64,000 nucleotides of DNA from Tenacibaculum tangerinum (GCF_029853675.1 NZ_CP122539.1:310001-374000); one strand, 5' to 3'; shown: positions 29,474 to 39,190, numbered from the stretch's first letter. The notes: generated by a model not told the origin, from the sequence alone. Program-made: numbers and translations.

Positions 29474-29923
29474 TTATTTGTTGTTTCTTTTTGTTCCGTA
29501 GAAATAGAGTGAATGGTTGTGAATGTCAATATCAAAAACATCTTCTATTGTTTTTTTGATGATTTGAATTCTTGGGTCGCAAAACTCTTTTACTTCGCCA
29601 CTATCGGTAAGAATCACATGATCGTGGTTTTTATCGAAGTAGCTCTTTTCGTAACGTGCCATAGACTGTCCGTCGAATTGGTGTTTACGCACCAAGCCAC
29701 AATCTAACAATAAATCCATCGTATTGTAAAGCGTAGCTCTACTTACGCGATAGTTTTTATTTTTCATTTTAATGTACAACGATTCAATGTCGAAATGTTC
29801 ATCAGCATCATAAATCTCTTGTAAAATAGCATAACGTTCTGGTGTTTTACGGTGTTTATTTTCTTCTAAAAAAGAAGTGAACACTTTTTTTACAATTTCT
29901 TGATTTTCGGCTGAGTTACTCAT
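29474..29923 (-). CDS. Fur-family transcriptional repressor
   Basis: 149 residues with the Fur winged helix ([20 protein letters not shown] and [20 protein letters not shown]) and the dimerisation-domain segment [20 protein letters not shown] that carries metal-binding His and Glu. The paired CxxC sites for structural zinc are absent (only isolated Cys residues), as in some Fur/PerR/Zur members. The target metal cannot be decided. It has its own promoter and is followed by purA. Confidence 0.87.
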   Translation of the reverse strand: MSNSAENQEIVKKVFTSFLEENKHRKTPERYAILQEIYDADEHFDIESLYIKMKNKNYRVSRATLYNTMDLLLDCGLVRKHQFDGQSMARYEKSYFDKNHDHVILTDSGEVKEFCDPRIQIIKKTIEDVFDIDIHNHSLYFYGTKRNNK

Positions 29924-29947
29924 TTATTGTTACATTTTACAAAAGGA

Positions 29948-29955
29948 CAAATTTA
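29948..29955 (-). promoter_or_regulatory. Minus-7 promoter box of the fur-purA unit
   Basis: TAAATTTG on the minus strand, an exact consensus match, with a TTG-type minus-33 element (in CTTGTTTTTTG) 21 bases upstream. The expected leader is about 18 nt. Confidence 0.65.
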
Positions 29956-29997
29956 CGTTTATTTCTTTACAAAAAACAAGGATATTCAAAACGAAAT

Positions 29998-32214
29998 CTA
30001 CATCGAATTCACACGTTCTACTTTTTGAACACCTTCTACTTTTTTCATATTGTTAATTAATTCATTAAGTTGATTTTTGTTTTTAACGCTCAATGCTAGC
30101 TTTCCTTCAAATACACCATTGTCTCCAGAAATATTAATGCTGTGTATAAACACATCCATACTATTAGAAATGATCTTTGTAATGTTGTTTACAATACCTT
30201 TATTGTCAATTCCTGAAAGACGTAGAATGGCTGTAAATTCTTGCTTTGTAGAATCAATCCATTTTGCAGGCATAATTCTATAAGCATAGTTCGATTGTAA
30301 AGAAATCGCGTTTGGACAATTGTTCTTGTGTACCTTAATACCTTCATTAATAGTAACGAAACCAAAAACTTTATCTCCAGGAATAGGAGAGCAGCATTTT
30401 GCCAGTGTATAATCTAGTTTCTGTTCATCTTTTCCAAAAACTAAAGCATCATACTTTTCGGTAACTTCTTCTTTTTCAGATATTTCTTTTGAGGAATTTC
30501 GTCTGAATGTGTTTTTAATAAAGCCCATAAAGCGATTGCTTCTTTGAGCCACAAAATCTTTAAGTTGTGTATTGTCTATTGCACCATTACCAATTCTATA
30601 GAACAAGTCGAAGCTGGTTTTAAGACCAAAATAACTTGCTAATTCATGAATTACCTTTTCGCTGGAATTAATTTTTAAATGACGTAATTTTCGTTGTAAA
30701 ATAGCTTTTCCTTCTTCGGCTATTTTCTTTTCTTCGGCTTTTAAGGCAGATTTAATTTTGGCACGCGCTCTTGCAGTAATTACAAAATCTAACCAACGTA
30801 CATTGGGCTTGTTGTTAGAAGCTGTGAGTACCTCTACTTGGTCGCCACTTTTTAATTCATGGCTTAGCGGAACGAGTTTTCCATTTACTTTCGCACCTCT
30901 ACATTTTAAACCAACGTCGGTATGCACAGAAAAGGCAAAATCTAATGCCGAAGCTCCTTTGGGTAGTGATTTTAAATCTCCTTTTGGGGTGAATACATAA
31001 ATTTCTTTCGCATACAGGTTGAGTTTAAAATCTTCAACAAAATCAACAGCATCTATACTTTGATTTTCTAAACTCTCTTTTAAACGATTTAGCCATCCCT
31101 CCAGTCCGTTTTCTTTTACTGCGCCCTGTTTATACTTGAAATGGGCAGCATATCCTTTTTCTGCAATCTCATCCATTCTTTGAGAACGAATTTGAACTTC
31201 TACCCATTTGGCTTGCGGTCCCATTACTGTTATGTGTAAGGCTTCGTATCCAGTTGATTTTGGGTGAGAAATCCAATCTCTCAATCTTGCTGGGTTTGGT
31301 TTAAAAAAGTCGGTAACGATAGAATAGATTTTCCAAGCATCAAATTTTTCATCTTCGGAAGTGGGTTGATATATGATACGAATCGCAAACTTATCGTATA
31401 CTTCCTCGAAAGTTACATTTTGCTTACGCATTTTTCTTCGGATGGAGAAAATAGATTTAAAACGCCCTTTTATTTCGTAGGCAAAGCCTTCTTTATCTAA
31501 TGCTTCTTTTAGTACACTTGTAAAGCTATCAATATATTTTTGTTGATCCTCTTTGCTTTCTTTTATTTTGTTTGCAATGTCTCTGTAAACATCGGGTTCT
31601 GTATATTTTAACCCTAAATCTTCTAGTTCGGTTTTTATATTATAAAGTCCTAAACGGTGTGCAAGTGGAGCATAGATATATAAGGTTTCAGAAGCTATTT
31701 TTACCTGCTTATAATCTGGCATAGCATCCATAGTTTGCATATTGTGCAATCTGTCGGCTATTTTAATAAGTATTACTCTAACATCATCGTGCAGCGTAAG
31801 CAGCATTTTCCTGAAATTCTCTGCTTGTATAGAGTAGTCTTGCTCTTGTTTTAGGTTCGATATTTTGGTTAATCCGCTTACAATACGAGCAATATTTTCT
31901 CCAAACAACCGCTCCATATCATCTAAGGTATAGTGCGTGTCTTCAACAACGTCATGTAATAAAGCAGCAGCAATAGATGTGGCTCCTAAACCAATTTCGT
32001 CTGCAACTATTTTAGCTACAGCAATGGGATGGAAGATATAAGGCTCTCCTGATTTTCTTCGTTGCTTTGAATGTGCTTCTACTGCAATTTCAAACGCTTT
32101 ACGGATTAATTTTTTATCATTTATAGATAATGTTTGATAGGTACCTTTTAACAAGTTTTTATACCTATTGGCAATTTCTTTATTCTCTTCTTCTATCGTT
32201 GCATTATAATTCAT
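29998..32214 (-). CDS. Bifunctional (p)ppGpp synthetase/hydrolase
   Basis: 738 residues, full RelA/SpoT layout. The HD hydrolase domain has His62, His87-Asp88 and Glu91-Asp92 intact (ALLHDVVEDTHYTLDDM). The synthetase domain (FAIRIIYQP, STGYEALHITV), TGS domain (VFTPKGDLKSLPKGASALDF), a conserved helical/CC region (LAKCCSPIPGDKVFGF) and C-terminal ACT domain follow. The intact HD residues argue for a Rel-type bifunctional enzyme that is the main stringent-response switch here. It lies upstream of the fur-family gene in the same direction, with a promoter in between. Confidence 0.93.
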   Translation of the reverse strand: MNYNATIEEENKEIANRYKNLLKGTYQTLSINDKKLIRKAFEIAVEAHSKQRRKSGEPYIFHPIAVAKIVADEIGLGATSIAAALLHDVVEDTHYTLDDMERLFGENIARIVSGLTKISNLKQEQDYSIQAENFRKMLLTLHDDVRVILIKIADRLHNMQTMDAMPDYKQVKIASETLYIYAPLAHRLGLYNIKTELEDLGLKYTEPDVYRDIANKIKESKEDQQKYIDSFTSVLKEALDKEGFAYEIKGRFKSIFSIRRKMRKQNVTFEEVYDKFAIRIIYQPTSEDEKFDAWKIYSIVTDFFKPNPARLRDWISHPKSTGYEALHITVMGPQAKWVEVQIRSQRMDEIAEKGYAAHFKYKQGAVKENGLEGWLNRLKESLENQSIDAVDFVEDFKLNLYAKEIYVFTPKGDLKSLPKGASALDFAFSVHTDVGLKCRGAKVNGKLVPLSHELKSGDQVEVLTASNNKPNVRWLDFVITARARAKIKSALKAEEKKIAEEGKAILQRKLRHLKINSSEKVIHELASYFGLKTSFDLFYRIGNGAIDNTQLKDFVAQRSNRFMGFIKNTFRRNSSKEISEKEEVTEKYDALVFGKDEQKLDYTLAKCCSPIPGDKVFGFVTINEGIKVHKNNCPNAISLQSNYAYRIMPAKWIDSTKQEFTAILRLSGIDNKGIVNNITKIISNSMDVFIHSINISGDNGVFEGKLALSVKNKNQLNELINNMKKVEGVQKVERVNSM

Positions 32215-32550
32215 ACAATAAAACTCTTTTGCTTAAAACGGGGTTTAAAATAAAAGTACTGTAAAGAATTATATTGAGCAAGTTTTGATTCAAAATGTTT
32301 GTGAATAATTTTAACTAATCTTTGCTTGAATATTCAGGATTTTTGCGATAAGTAGCATGCATATATTATTTAGCAACGTAAAAAATCAGAGGAGACAAAA
32401 TTTACCGCGAGTCACCTTAAAATATCATGCTTCATACTATTTGAGCATCTAGTATTACATTGATCGGAGTTTTTTTATTCTTCAGGCAACCTTTTTACAA
32501 ATCTAGTAGTCTATATATTTGTAAGGCTATAAAAAAAACTAACTATTGAT
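32215..32550. other. Divergent intergenic region
   Basis: Lies between the start of the (p)ppGpp synthetase gene (minus strand) and the sigma-factor gene (plus strand). A TATATTTG promoter box at 32514-32521 faces the sigma gene. Nothing else is recognised. Confidence 0.6.
32514..32521 (+). promoter_or_regulatory. Minus-7 promoter box of the sigma-factor gene
   Basis: TATATTTG, an exact TAnnTTTG match, 29 nt before the TTG start at 32551. This is a housekeeping-type box, so the sigma gene does not look self-regulated from here. Confidence 0.6.
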
Positions 32551-33111
32551 TTGAAAATTATTTCATTACATAACAAAGAAAGTTCGCTCATTAAACAAGC
32601 AAAAAAGCAAAGTAGAGATGCCCAGCAACAACTATTTGATAGATACGCTCCAAAAATGTTGGGAGTTTGTAGGCAGTATGTTAAAGACTTACATCACGCA
32701 GAAGATTTAATGTTACAAGGTTTTTTTAAAGTTTTTACCAATATTGAAAAGTTTAAAGAGAAAGGGAGTTTTGAAGGGTGGATTCGTAAAATAATGGTAA
32801 ATACGTGTATTAGTTATTTGCGGAAAAAGAATCCAGTTCACGTATCGGATGAAGAATTTGTTTTTAATGAGGTAGCAACTAAAAGCCTTGAAAATACATC
32901 GGTAGAAGATATACAAAAGTTAATAGATGAATTACCTGAGGGGTATAAGTTGGTTTTTAACTTATACGCTATTGAAGGCTATAAACACTCAGAGATTGCA
33001 GAAAGATTGCAAATTTCTGAAAGTACCTCAAAGTCACAATTATTTAAAGCCCGTAAATGCTTACAAGCTAATTACGAGAAAATTAATCAAATAAGAAATG
33101 TCAAGCAATAA
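32551..33111 (+). CDS. ECF-type RNA polymerase sigma factor (TTG start)
   Basis: 186 residues with sigma region 2 (DRYAPKMLGVCRQYV, HHAEDLMLQGFFKVFTN) and region 4 (LPEGYKLVFNLYAIEGYKHSEIAERL, then SESTSKSQLFKAR). It directs RNA polymerase core to alternative promoters. The start is TTG at 32551; no upstream ATG keeps the frame. The next gene overlaps by 14 nt and encodes a one-TM protein, the usual place for an anti-sigma or envelope sensor partner. Confidence 0.9.
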   Translation: MKIISLHNKESSLIKQAKKQSRDAQQQLFDRYAPKMLGVCRQYVKDLHHAEDLMLQGFFKVFTNIEKFKEKGSFEGWIRKIMVNTCISYLRKKNPVHVSDEEFVFNEVATKSLENTSVEDIQKLIDELPEGYKLVFNLYAIEGYKHSEIAERLQISESTSKSQLFKARKCLQANYEKINQIRNVKQ

Positions 33112-33874
33112 TATTGATAAGCATATAGCAGAAAAGCTACAAAATAGAGAACTCAAGCCATCTAACTCAGCATGGGAAAGGTTAGAGGATCGTTTAGATA
33201 ATGAAGAAGCTATAAAGAAAAGAAACTGGTTTTTATATATAGGTTATGCTGCAGGTTTGGCTTTACTTATAAGTTTTGGAGTTTTTTACTTTAAAGACTC
33301 TGATTCACAAAAAAACATTGAAAAGGTAATCGTTAATATTCCGATTGATACATTAAATATCAATAATAAAGGTATAGAAGAACTTATTAAAGAAACCGAT
33401 GAAGTTGTGGTAAAACTAGAAGAAAACAAACAAGAGGAACGATTTCAAGACAAAAAGAAACCGATTGTTGAAACAAAGAAACCAGTATTAAAAGAAGAAG
33501 TAGCTTATGAAAATATTCAGAATGAAAAACTGCCAAAAGAAGAAGTGGTAGTCGCAGAATTGAATAAATCAGTAATAAAAAAGAAAAACTCAAACTCAAG
33601 AATAAAAGTAAATAGCGATGATTTGTTATTTTCAGTAACACATACTCCTGAAGAAATTGAAGAATATTACGCAAAGCACAGGTTGAAACGAGAAGATGTG
33701 CTAAAAACTATTGAAGACGAGCTAAAAAAGTCAAACTTAAAAATAGATCCTAATACTATTTTAGCAGAAGTTGAAAGAACGATTGATGATGAAGAGTTTA
33801 AAGGAGACTTTATGCAAAAATTAAAATCGAAAATATCTGACATTGCTATTGCAATTGTTGATAGAAATAAATAA
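33098..33874 (+). CDS. Single-TM envelope protein, possible anti-sigma partner
   Basis: 258 residues. A cytoplasmic N-terminal segment of about 40 residues (LKPSNSAWERLEDRLD) precedes a TM helix (about residues 44-62), then a long charged Lys/Glu-rich periplasmic or coiled region. The order 'short cytoplasmic domain, one TM, periplasmic domain' and the 14-nt overlap with the sigma gene suggest an anti-sigma function, but the zinc-type HxxxCxxC motif is absent. It could instead be a structural envelope protein. Function uncertain. Confidence 0.7.
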   Translation: MSSNNIDKHIAEKLQNRELKPSNSAWERLEDRLDNEEAIKKRNWFLYIGYAAGLALLISFGVFYFKDSDSQKNIEKVIVNIPIDTLNINNKGIEELIKETDEVVVKLEENKQEERFQDKKKPIVETKKPVLKEEVAYENIQNEKLPKEEVVVAELNKSVIKKKNSNSRIKVNSDDLLFSVTHTPEEIEEYYAKHRLKREDVLKTIEDELKKSNLKIDPNTILAEVERTIDDEEFKGDFMQKLKSKISDIAIAIVDRNK

Positions 33875-33942
33875 AAGCGCCTATTTAATTATCGATAATT
33901 AACCATTCCAATTTATTATCAGTTTAATTTAAAATTATAAAA

Positions 33943-35013
33943 ATGAAAAGAATACTATTATTAGTGTTGTTTGTAACAACTATTGCCCAATCTCAAGAAA
34001 AAGTATTTGAAAAAGAAGTAAAGAAAATTTCAATACGTATTGATAGCATTACCAAGCAGCAAAAAGACTCTTTAAAAATAAAAGTAAAAGAGATTAATGA
34101 GAAATTAGAAAAGAGTAAAATATCGTTTGATGAAGCAACAGTATTAAAAAAAGAAGCAGCGGCATACCATGCAGCTCAAATAGAGAAAGAAGTAAGTATA
34201 CAAGAACTAGAATTACAGCAACTGGTACAAGAAAAAGTTGAGGGTAAAATAATAGGCAGTGAAGACAGCGTAAGCGAAAATGTTTTTAGTATCGGAGGGG
34301 CTAAGTTTAAGTTAGACTTATCTAAGAATAAACAAGATGACGTAGAAAAGGAAAGAAAAAGAAGAAGAAAGAGAACCACTACGCAGTTCGTTTTTGCTTT
34401 AGGTACAAATAATACGTTGCTAAATAATACACTAAGTTCTTTAGAAAATTCAGATTACAAATTTTGGGAATCGCACTTCTACGAAGTAGGTTTTACTTGG
34501 AAAACACGTTTATCAAAACAACCATCTAAAACATATTTTAAATACGGTTTCTCTTTTCTGTGGAATAATTTAAGAGCCAAAAACAATCAATATCACGTTG
34601 TAAATGGAAATGAAACAAGCTTGAGTATTCATCCAGAACAACTTTCTGAAAGTAGGTTACGTCATGTACAAATGACATTTCCGATGCATCTAGAATTTGA
34701 TTTTTCTAAAAACAGGAAGTATTCTGATGGAGAAATTGTTGATAGAACACATCAAAGCTTTCAGGTTGGACTAGGTGGCTTCTTTGGTTTCAAACTAGGA
34801 ACTCGCCAATATTTAGAATACAAAAACATACAAGGGGTTACGATTGAAGAAGTTCAGAAGAATAACTTTTATATGAATACATTTAATTACGGGTTAAGTG
34901 CTTATGTTGCTTACCAAGGTATTGGATTATATGCTAAATATGATTTAAACCCTTTGTTCAAAAATACTAACACTAGGAACATCTCATTAGGTCTTCGATT
35001 TGATATTAATTAA
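33943..35013 (+). CDS. Secreted protein, coiled-coil plus outer-membrane barrel-like domain
   Basis: 356 residues. Signal peptide MKRILLLVLFVTTIAQSQ; residues about 20-90 are Lys/Glu-rich with heptad-like spacing; a basic run (KERKRRRKRT) follows near residue 135; the last 200 residues alternate in beta-strand fashion (FVFALGTNN, YEVGFTWKTRL ... ISLGLRFDIN) as in PorT-like barrels. It lies 68 nt after the one-TM gene and is probably in the same sigma-factor operon. Function unknown. Confidence 0.72.
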   Translation: MKRILLLVLFVTTIAQSQEKVFEKEVKKISIRIDSITKQQKDSLKIKVKEINEKLEKSKISFDEATVLKKEAAAYHAAQIEKEVSIQELELQQLVQEKVEGKIIGSEDSVSENVFSIGGAKFKLDLSKNKQDDVEKERKRRRKRTTTQFVFALGTNNTLLNNTLSSLENSDYKFWESHFYEVGFTWKTRLSKQPSKTYFKYGFSFLWNNLRAKNNQYHVVNGNETSLSIHPEQLSESRLRHVQMTFPMHLEFDFSKNRKYSDGEIVDRTHQSFQVGLGGFFGFKLGTRQYLEYKNIQGVTIEEVQKNNFYMNTFNYGLSAYVAYQGIGLYAKYDLNPLFKNTNTRNISLGLRFDIN

Positions 35014-35061
35014 GAATAAGAAGGCATTTTAGTTGCTTGCCAGTTATTTAATTCAATAGAA

Positions 35062-35092
35062 TTTGTTTATGCAGCAAAAAGCAGTATATTTG
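35062..35092 (+). promoter_or_regulatory. Promoter of the rpsF-rpsR-rplI operon
   Basis: TTTG at 35062-35065 and TATATTTG at 35085-35092 with a 19-nt spacer, an excellent Bacteroidetes promoter. It lies 33 nt upstream of the rpsF ATG. Confidence 0.8.
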
Positions 35093-35125
35093 CAGGCTTA
35101 AAAATAAATTTTAAATAATTTAATT

Positions 35126-35467
35126 ATGAATCATTACGAAACTGTTTTCATTTTGAATCCCGTTTTATCTGAAACTCAGATAAAGGAAACAGTAAAAAAG
35201 TTTGAGGACTATTTACTTTCTAAAGGTGCAGAAATGATTTCTAAAGAAGATTGGGGCTTGAAAAAATTAGCATACCCAATCGAAAAGAAAAAAAGTGGAT
35301 TTTACCACTTATTTGAGTACAAAGTAGCAGGTGATGCCATTGCTCCGTTTGAATTAGAGTTTAGACGTGACGATAGCGTTATGCGTTATTTAACTGTAAA
35401 GTTAGATAAGCACGCTGCAGCTTGGGCTGAAAAGAGAAGAAACCGTGTTAAATCTGCAAAAAAGTAA
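35126..35467 (+). CDS. rpsF: 30S ribosomal protein S6
   Basis: 113 residues. Family segments: MNHYETVFILNPVLSE at the start, DWGLKKLAYPIEKKKSGFYH, and FRRDDSVMRYLTVKL. S6 pairs with S18 on the 30S platform. First gene of the rpsF-rpsR-rplI operon, 3 nt from rpsR. Confidence 0.95.
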   Translation: MNHYETVFILNPVLSETQIKETVKKFEDYLLSKGAEMISKEDWGLKKLAYPIEKKKSGFYHLFEYKVAGDAIAPFELEFRRDDSVMRYLTVKLDKHAAAWAEKRRNRVKSAKK

Positions 35468-35470
35468 GAA

Positions 35471-35767
35471 ATGGCATCTATAGAACAACAAGCAAAAGGA
35501 AATAAGCAAGGAGAAGTACGTTACTTAACTCCGCTTGATATCGAAACTAAAAAGGAAGCTAAATACTGTCGTTTCAAGAAAAACGGTATTAAATACATCG
35601 ATTACAAAGATGCAGACTTCTTAATGTATTTAGTAAATGAGCAAGGTAAAATTTTACCAAGACGTTTAACAGGAACATCATTAAAATATCAACGTAAAGT
35701 GGCACAAGCTATTAAAAGAGCTCGTCACTTAGCTTTAATGCCTTACGTTGGAGATATGTTAAAATAA
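35471..35767 (+). CDS. rpsR: 30S ribosomal protein S18
   Basis: 98 residues. The core [36 protein letters not shown] and [14 protein letters not shown] segments are typical. It forms the S6-S18 heterodimer with the upstream product. The N-terminal 20 residues are a Bacteroidetes-type extension. Confidence 0.95.
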   Translation: MASIEQQAKGNKQGEVRYLTPLDIETKKEAKYCRFKKNGIKYIDYKDADFLMYLVNEQGKILPRRLTGTSLKYQRKVAQAIKRARHLALMPYVGDMLK

Positions 35768-35782
35768 TAAAGAAGTAGAAAC

Positions 35783-36235
35783 ATGGAATTGATATTAAAA
35801 CAAGACGTAGAAAACTTAGGTTTTAAAGACGATGTTGTAACTGTTAAGAATGGTTACGGACGTAATTACCTAATACCTCAAGGATATGCAATTTTAGCTA
35901 CTTCTTCAGCTAAAAAAGTGTTAGCAGAAAACTTAAAGCAACGTGCTTATAAAGAAGCTAAATTGATAGAAGATGCTAATAAAGTGGCAGAAACTATCAA
36001 AGGTTATGAAATTAAAATAGCTTCTAAAGTAGGTTCAGGAGATAAATTATTTGGTTCAGTAAACAACATTGATGTTGCCAATGCGTTAGCTAAAGCAGGA
36101 ACTGAAATCGATAAGAAATTTATCAAAGTTACTGGAGGTAACGTAAAGAGATTAGGAAAATACAACGCTTCTGTACGTTTACACAGAACTGTTGTAGCTG
36201 ATATTGTATTTGAAGTAGTTGCAGAAAACAACTAA
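35783..36235 (+). CDS. rplI: 50S ribosomal protein L9
   Basis: 150 residues. The N-terminal domain is MELILKQDVENLGFKDDVV with the signature GYGRNYLIPQGYAILAT, then the linking helix and C-terminal domain ending in IVFEVVAENN. L9 reaches from the L1 region of the 50S subunit and helps keep the reading frame. Last gene of the operon, followed by a terminator. Confidence 0.95.
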   Translation: MELILKQDVENLGFKDDVVTVKNGYGRNYLIPQGYAILATSSAKKVLAENLKQRAYKEAKLIEDANKVAETIKGYEIKIASKVGSGDKLFGSVNNIDVANALAKAGTEIDKKFIKVTGGNVKRLGKYNASVRLHRTVVADIVFEVVAENN

Positions 36236-36266
36236 GTTTTTGATACACATTCTTAAAGTAAAGAGG

Positions 36267-36297
36267 CTGCCTGAAAAGTAATTTCAGGCAGTTTTTT
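36267..36297 (+). terminator. Rho-independent terminator of the rpsF operon
   Basis: Perfect 10-bp stem (CTGCCTGAAA with its complement, 5-nt loop) followed by six T. It begins 32 nt after the rplI stop. Confidence 0.9.
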
Positions 36298-36376
36298 AAT
36301 TTCAGTCAATAAAAAAACCGTTTTTGACATCATTATCGCATATTCCAAGGCTTTAATCATTTTATGAATGAGCCTA

Positions 36377-36426
36377 CTAAAAACTAAAAACTAAAAACTC
36401 ATAATTCGTAATTCATAATTCCTAAT
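36377..36426. repeat. Short tandem low-complexity repeat
   Basis: Three copies of AAAAACT followed by three variants of ATAATTC(G/A/C)T. It is intergenic, between rplI and the response-regulator gene. Such short runs often vary in length between strains. Confidence 0.7.
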
Positions 36427-36439
36427 TGAAACAAAAATC

Positions 36440-37126
36440 TTATAAGAACCCTTTTTCTTTAGCTATTAAAATCAAATCGCGGTCATCAGAATTATCAACG
36501 CCAAATAGCTTCGCCATATGTCGTTTTCTTTTTTGTACGGCAGCCAATGATAACGGAAGAATATTAGGTAGTTTGTTAACACGATTGCCAATAGACAATT
36601 CATACAAAATTTTTCGATCTAAATCATCCAAGAAATAATCTTTCGAAACTTCACTCCGCATTACTTTCATCACCGTTTTACTGTAATAAGGAGGGTCGTT
36701 GAGCACCGTATTGATCGCCTGCACTAACTCAACAGGAGTAATGTCGTTTTTAACTAAAAAACCATCAGGATTTACATTTTTTAAAATGCTGTGCACCCGA
36801 TAATTATCGTTAAACGTAGTAGAGACGATAATTTTAGATTCAGGGAGTTTTTCATTGATAATTAAGCCTAGATCTTCACCCGACAAAATTCCTTTTTCCT
36901 CAAGCGGAGGGAGGCTAATATCTAAAAATATAATTTCAAAATGTTGCTTGGTAAACGTATACTCTTCGATAATTTTATCAGCATCACCACAATTGTCAAC
37001 GATCTCAATGTGAAAAGAAATGTTTTTATTCTGACTTTCAATAAAAGAAAAAGCACTTTTATAGGCTTCTGATATGAGAGGGTGATCGTCAATAATTAAA
37101 GCATGATACTCTTTACTGTACATCAT
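36440..37126 (-). CDS. LuxR-type response regulator
   Basis: About 228 residues from the ATG at 37126 (MMYSKEYHALIIDDHP); the open frame extends 13 codons further upstream, but inside the kinase gene. The receiver domain has the acidic pocket IIDDH and phospho-acceptor Asp69 in IIFLDISLPP. The C-terminal helix-turn-helix is of the LuxR/NarL kind but diverged (RKILYELSIGNRVNKLPNIL, LAAVQKRKRHMAKLF). It overlaps the kinase gene by 14 nt and is clearly its partner. Confidence 0.85.
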   Translation of the reverse strand: MMYSKEYHALIIDDHPLISEAYKSAFSFIESQNKNISFHIEIVDNCGDADKIIEEYTFTKQHFEIIFLDISLPPLEEKGILSGEDLGLIINEKLPESKIIVSTTFNDNYRVHSILKNVNPDGFLVKNDITPVELVQAINTVLNDPPYYSKTVMKVMRSEVSKDYFLDDLDRKILYELSIGNRVNKLPNILPLSLAAVQKRKRHMAKLFGVDNSDDRDLILIAKEKGFL

Positions 37127-39110
37127 ATAATCTAAAAGGAATTTTAATAACAAGCGTAGTTCCACGATGCGGTTTAGATATAAACTCTAAATCACCACCT
37201 AGTTTTTGTACCCTTGTTGTAATATTTTTTATACCAATTCCCTTTTTCTTTTTCGTAATATCGAAACCAATTCCGTCGTCTTTCAACGAAATAAGAAGTT
37301 CTTTATCATTTTTTGAGACGTCTAAGATAACACTTTTTGCTTTGGCATGCTTAATAATGTTTTGCAATGCTTCTTGAACAATACGATATATATTCGCTTT
37401 GGTGATGTTATCAATCTCATCCCAAGGAATAGTTTTCTCAGAATTAAGCTCATACCTAAAATTACCAATAGCACTTTTATCTTTTAAAAGTTCTGATAAT
37501 AGGGTGGTAAAGTTAATACTCGAGTTGTCAAAACTATCACTTAATTTATGCGATACATCTCTAATTTCTTTTTCAATTTCTTGCAGCTCATCCAAATATG
37601 TTTGGTGTTTTTCTTGCGTTTCAGGCTGCATTTGCATAGCTAAAAACCCCAAACTTACCCGAGTACCAAAAAGTTTCCCTAGAACCCCATCGTGTAACTC
37701 TGCCGAAATACGATTGCGCTCGTTAATGCGTTCTTTTTCTAATTTAGCCTGCTGTTGTAGGGTTAATAGATATACCTCTTCATTGGCTTTTTGTTGTGCA
37801 GCTTCGAATTTTAATTTTTCGTTTTTAGCTTTTTGCACTCGTAAAAAATAGAACAAACTTAAAATTAAGAGTCCCCCTATACTGGTTACAAGTATCCAGA
37901 TACGTTGTTGGTTTAAACGTTCGGCTTCTGCAATATACTCGTCGGTTTCGAACTCTATGCGGGTAAATTTGTTTTGTATTCTACGTTCGGCACTAATCAG
38001 GCTGTCGTTAAATTCAATATAACGGTCTAAGTATTTTTTAGTATTTTTTGAGTCTAAATTTGCGAGTTGATTTAAGGTTGTTAAATAGTCGCCTCCATTT
38101 TTTAATTCTTTCGCCAATACATTGGCTTCTTGCGCATATTGTAAGGCTTTGGTAGTATCTTTGATATATTTATAATAATCGGAAATATGGATTTTTGAGG
38201 TTAATACTCCTCCTTTATTTTTTAAGCTGTCTCTTAAAAATAATGATTTGAAAAAATCCCTCTTAATACCTATTGTGTCTTTTGAAAGAAGTTTGCAATA
38301 GGCCCTATTATCAAGAACTCTAGCATAACTCATCGCTTTAGTATTATTTTTTAGAGCTTTATTATAATAGTCAAGAGCTTTATCATATTGTTTTTTTTTC
38401 AGATAGATATTGCCTATATTATTATATACTGGAATGTATTTCGGCTTAGATTTTTCTTCGTCAAGTTCTTTTAGGTATGATAAACACTTTTCATAGTACT
38501 TTAAAGCCATATCATATTCTTTGATATCTTTTTGTAATAATCCTAAATAATTGTATGCTGAATATAAGTATTCATAGTTTTTTAATTCATTAAAAAGTTT
38601 TATGGCTTCAATACTTAGGATTTCGCTACCTATATAATCCCTATATCTGCCTTTTATGTTTGCCATTCCAAATAATATTTTTGAAGCTTCGTCTTTAAAG
38701 CCACCTTTAATAAAGTTTTGATAGGCTTTATCAAAGTGAAGATAGCCTTTGTCATACATTTCTAACTTTACATAGTAAGTAGCATAATTCCAATTGACAT
38801 CGCCCAGAGCATAGGTGTTGTTTATTTTCGTAGCTAGCTCTAATGCTTTTTTATTCACCTTAAAAAAGTTAGTAGTGTCTTTTAATTTATAATATTCATA
38901 CGCAATGGAACTAAGTTCCAAAGGCAACTTTTTATGGTGGTTAGTAATATAATTATACGACTTGAGTAGCAATTGTTTTCTTGAGGAATCATCTAAGTTT
39001 TTCTTTTTAGCTTCTTTCAACCATATTTCAATACTGTCTTGTTGTGTTGTTTCTTGAAAGAAAAAAGAAAAACAACATAAAGGTGCAAAAAAAGGAAAAT
39101 GAAACTCCAA
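37113..39110 (-). CDS. Sensor histidine kinase with periplasmic TPR domain
   Basis: 665 residues. A hydrophobic N-terminus probably exports residues about 20-400, which contain at least five TPR units (for example YNYLGLLQKDIKEYDMALKY and YNNIGNIYLKKKQYDKAL). One TM helix (about 404-424) is followed by a coiled coil, the HisKA_3 dimerisation domain with His473 in RISAELHDGVLGKLFG, and a HATPase with DDGIGFD and KGIGIKNI. This is the NarX/DesK-like kinase class common in Bacteroidetes. The ligand is unknown; TPR units suggest a peptide or protein. Confidence 0.88.
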   Translation of the reverse strand: MEFHFPFFAPLCCFSFFFQETTQQDSIEIWLKEAKKKNLDDSSRKQLLLKSYNYITNHHKKLPLELSSIAYEYYKLKDTTNFFKVNKKALELATKINNTYALGDVNWNYATYYVKLEMYDKGYLHFDKAYQNFIKGGFKDEASKILFGMANIKGRYRDYIGSEILSIEAIKLFNELKNYEYLYSAYNYLGLLQKDIKEYDMALKYYEKCLSYLKELDEEKSKPKYIPVYNNIGNIYLKKKQYDKALDYYNKALKNNTKAMSYARVLDNRAYCKLLSKDTIGIKRDFFKSLFLRDSLKNKGGVLTSKIHISDYYKYIKDTTKALQYAQEANVLAKELKNGGDYLTTLNQLANLDSKNTKKYLDRYIEFNDSLISAERRIQNKFTRIEFETDEYIAEAERLNQQRIWILVTSIGGLLILSLFYFLRVQKAKNEKLKFEAAQQKANEEVYLLTLQQQAKLEKERINERNRISAELHDGVLGKLFGTRVSLGFLAMQMQPETQEKHQTYLDELQEIEKEIRDVSHKLSDSFDNSSINFTTLLSELLKDKSAIGNFRYELNSEKTIPWDEIDNITKANIYRIVQEALQNIIKHAKAKSVILDVSKNDKELLISLKDDGIGFDITKKKKGIGIKNITTRVQKLGGDLEFISKPHRGTTLVIKIPFRLYDVQ

Positions 39111-39162
39111 AAGTTTATTTTAAAATATCTCAAGATTGTTGATTTTTGACAAAGCTAAAAAA

Positions 39163-39190
39163 AAGCCTTTAACAAAACTGTTAAAGGCTT
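39163..39190 (-). terminator. Rho-independent terminator of the small lipoprotein gene
   Basis: On the minus strand, a perfect 12-bp stem AAGCCTTTAACA with its complement and a 4-nt loop, followed by a run of T. It lies 18 nt beyond the lipoprotein stop and upstream of the kinase gene. Confidence 0.9.
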
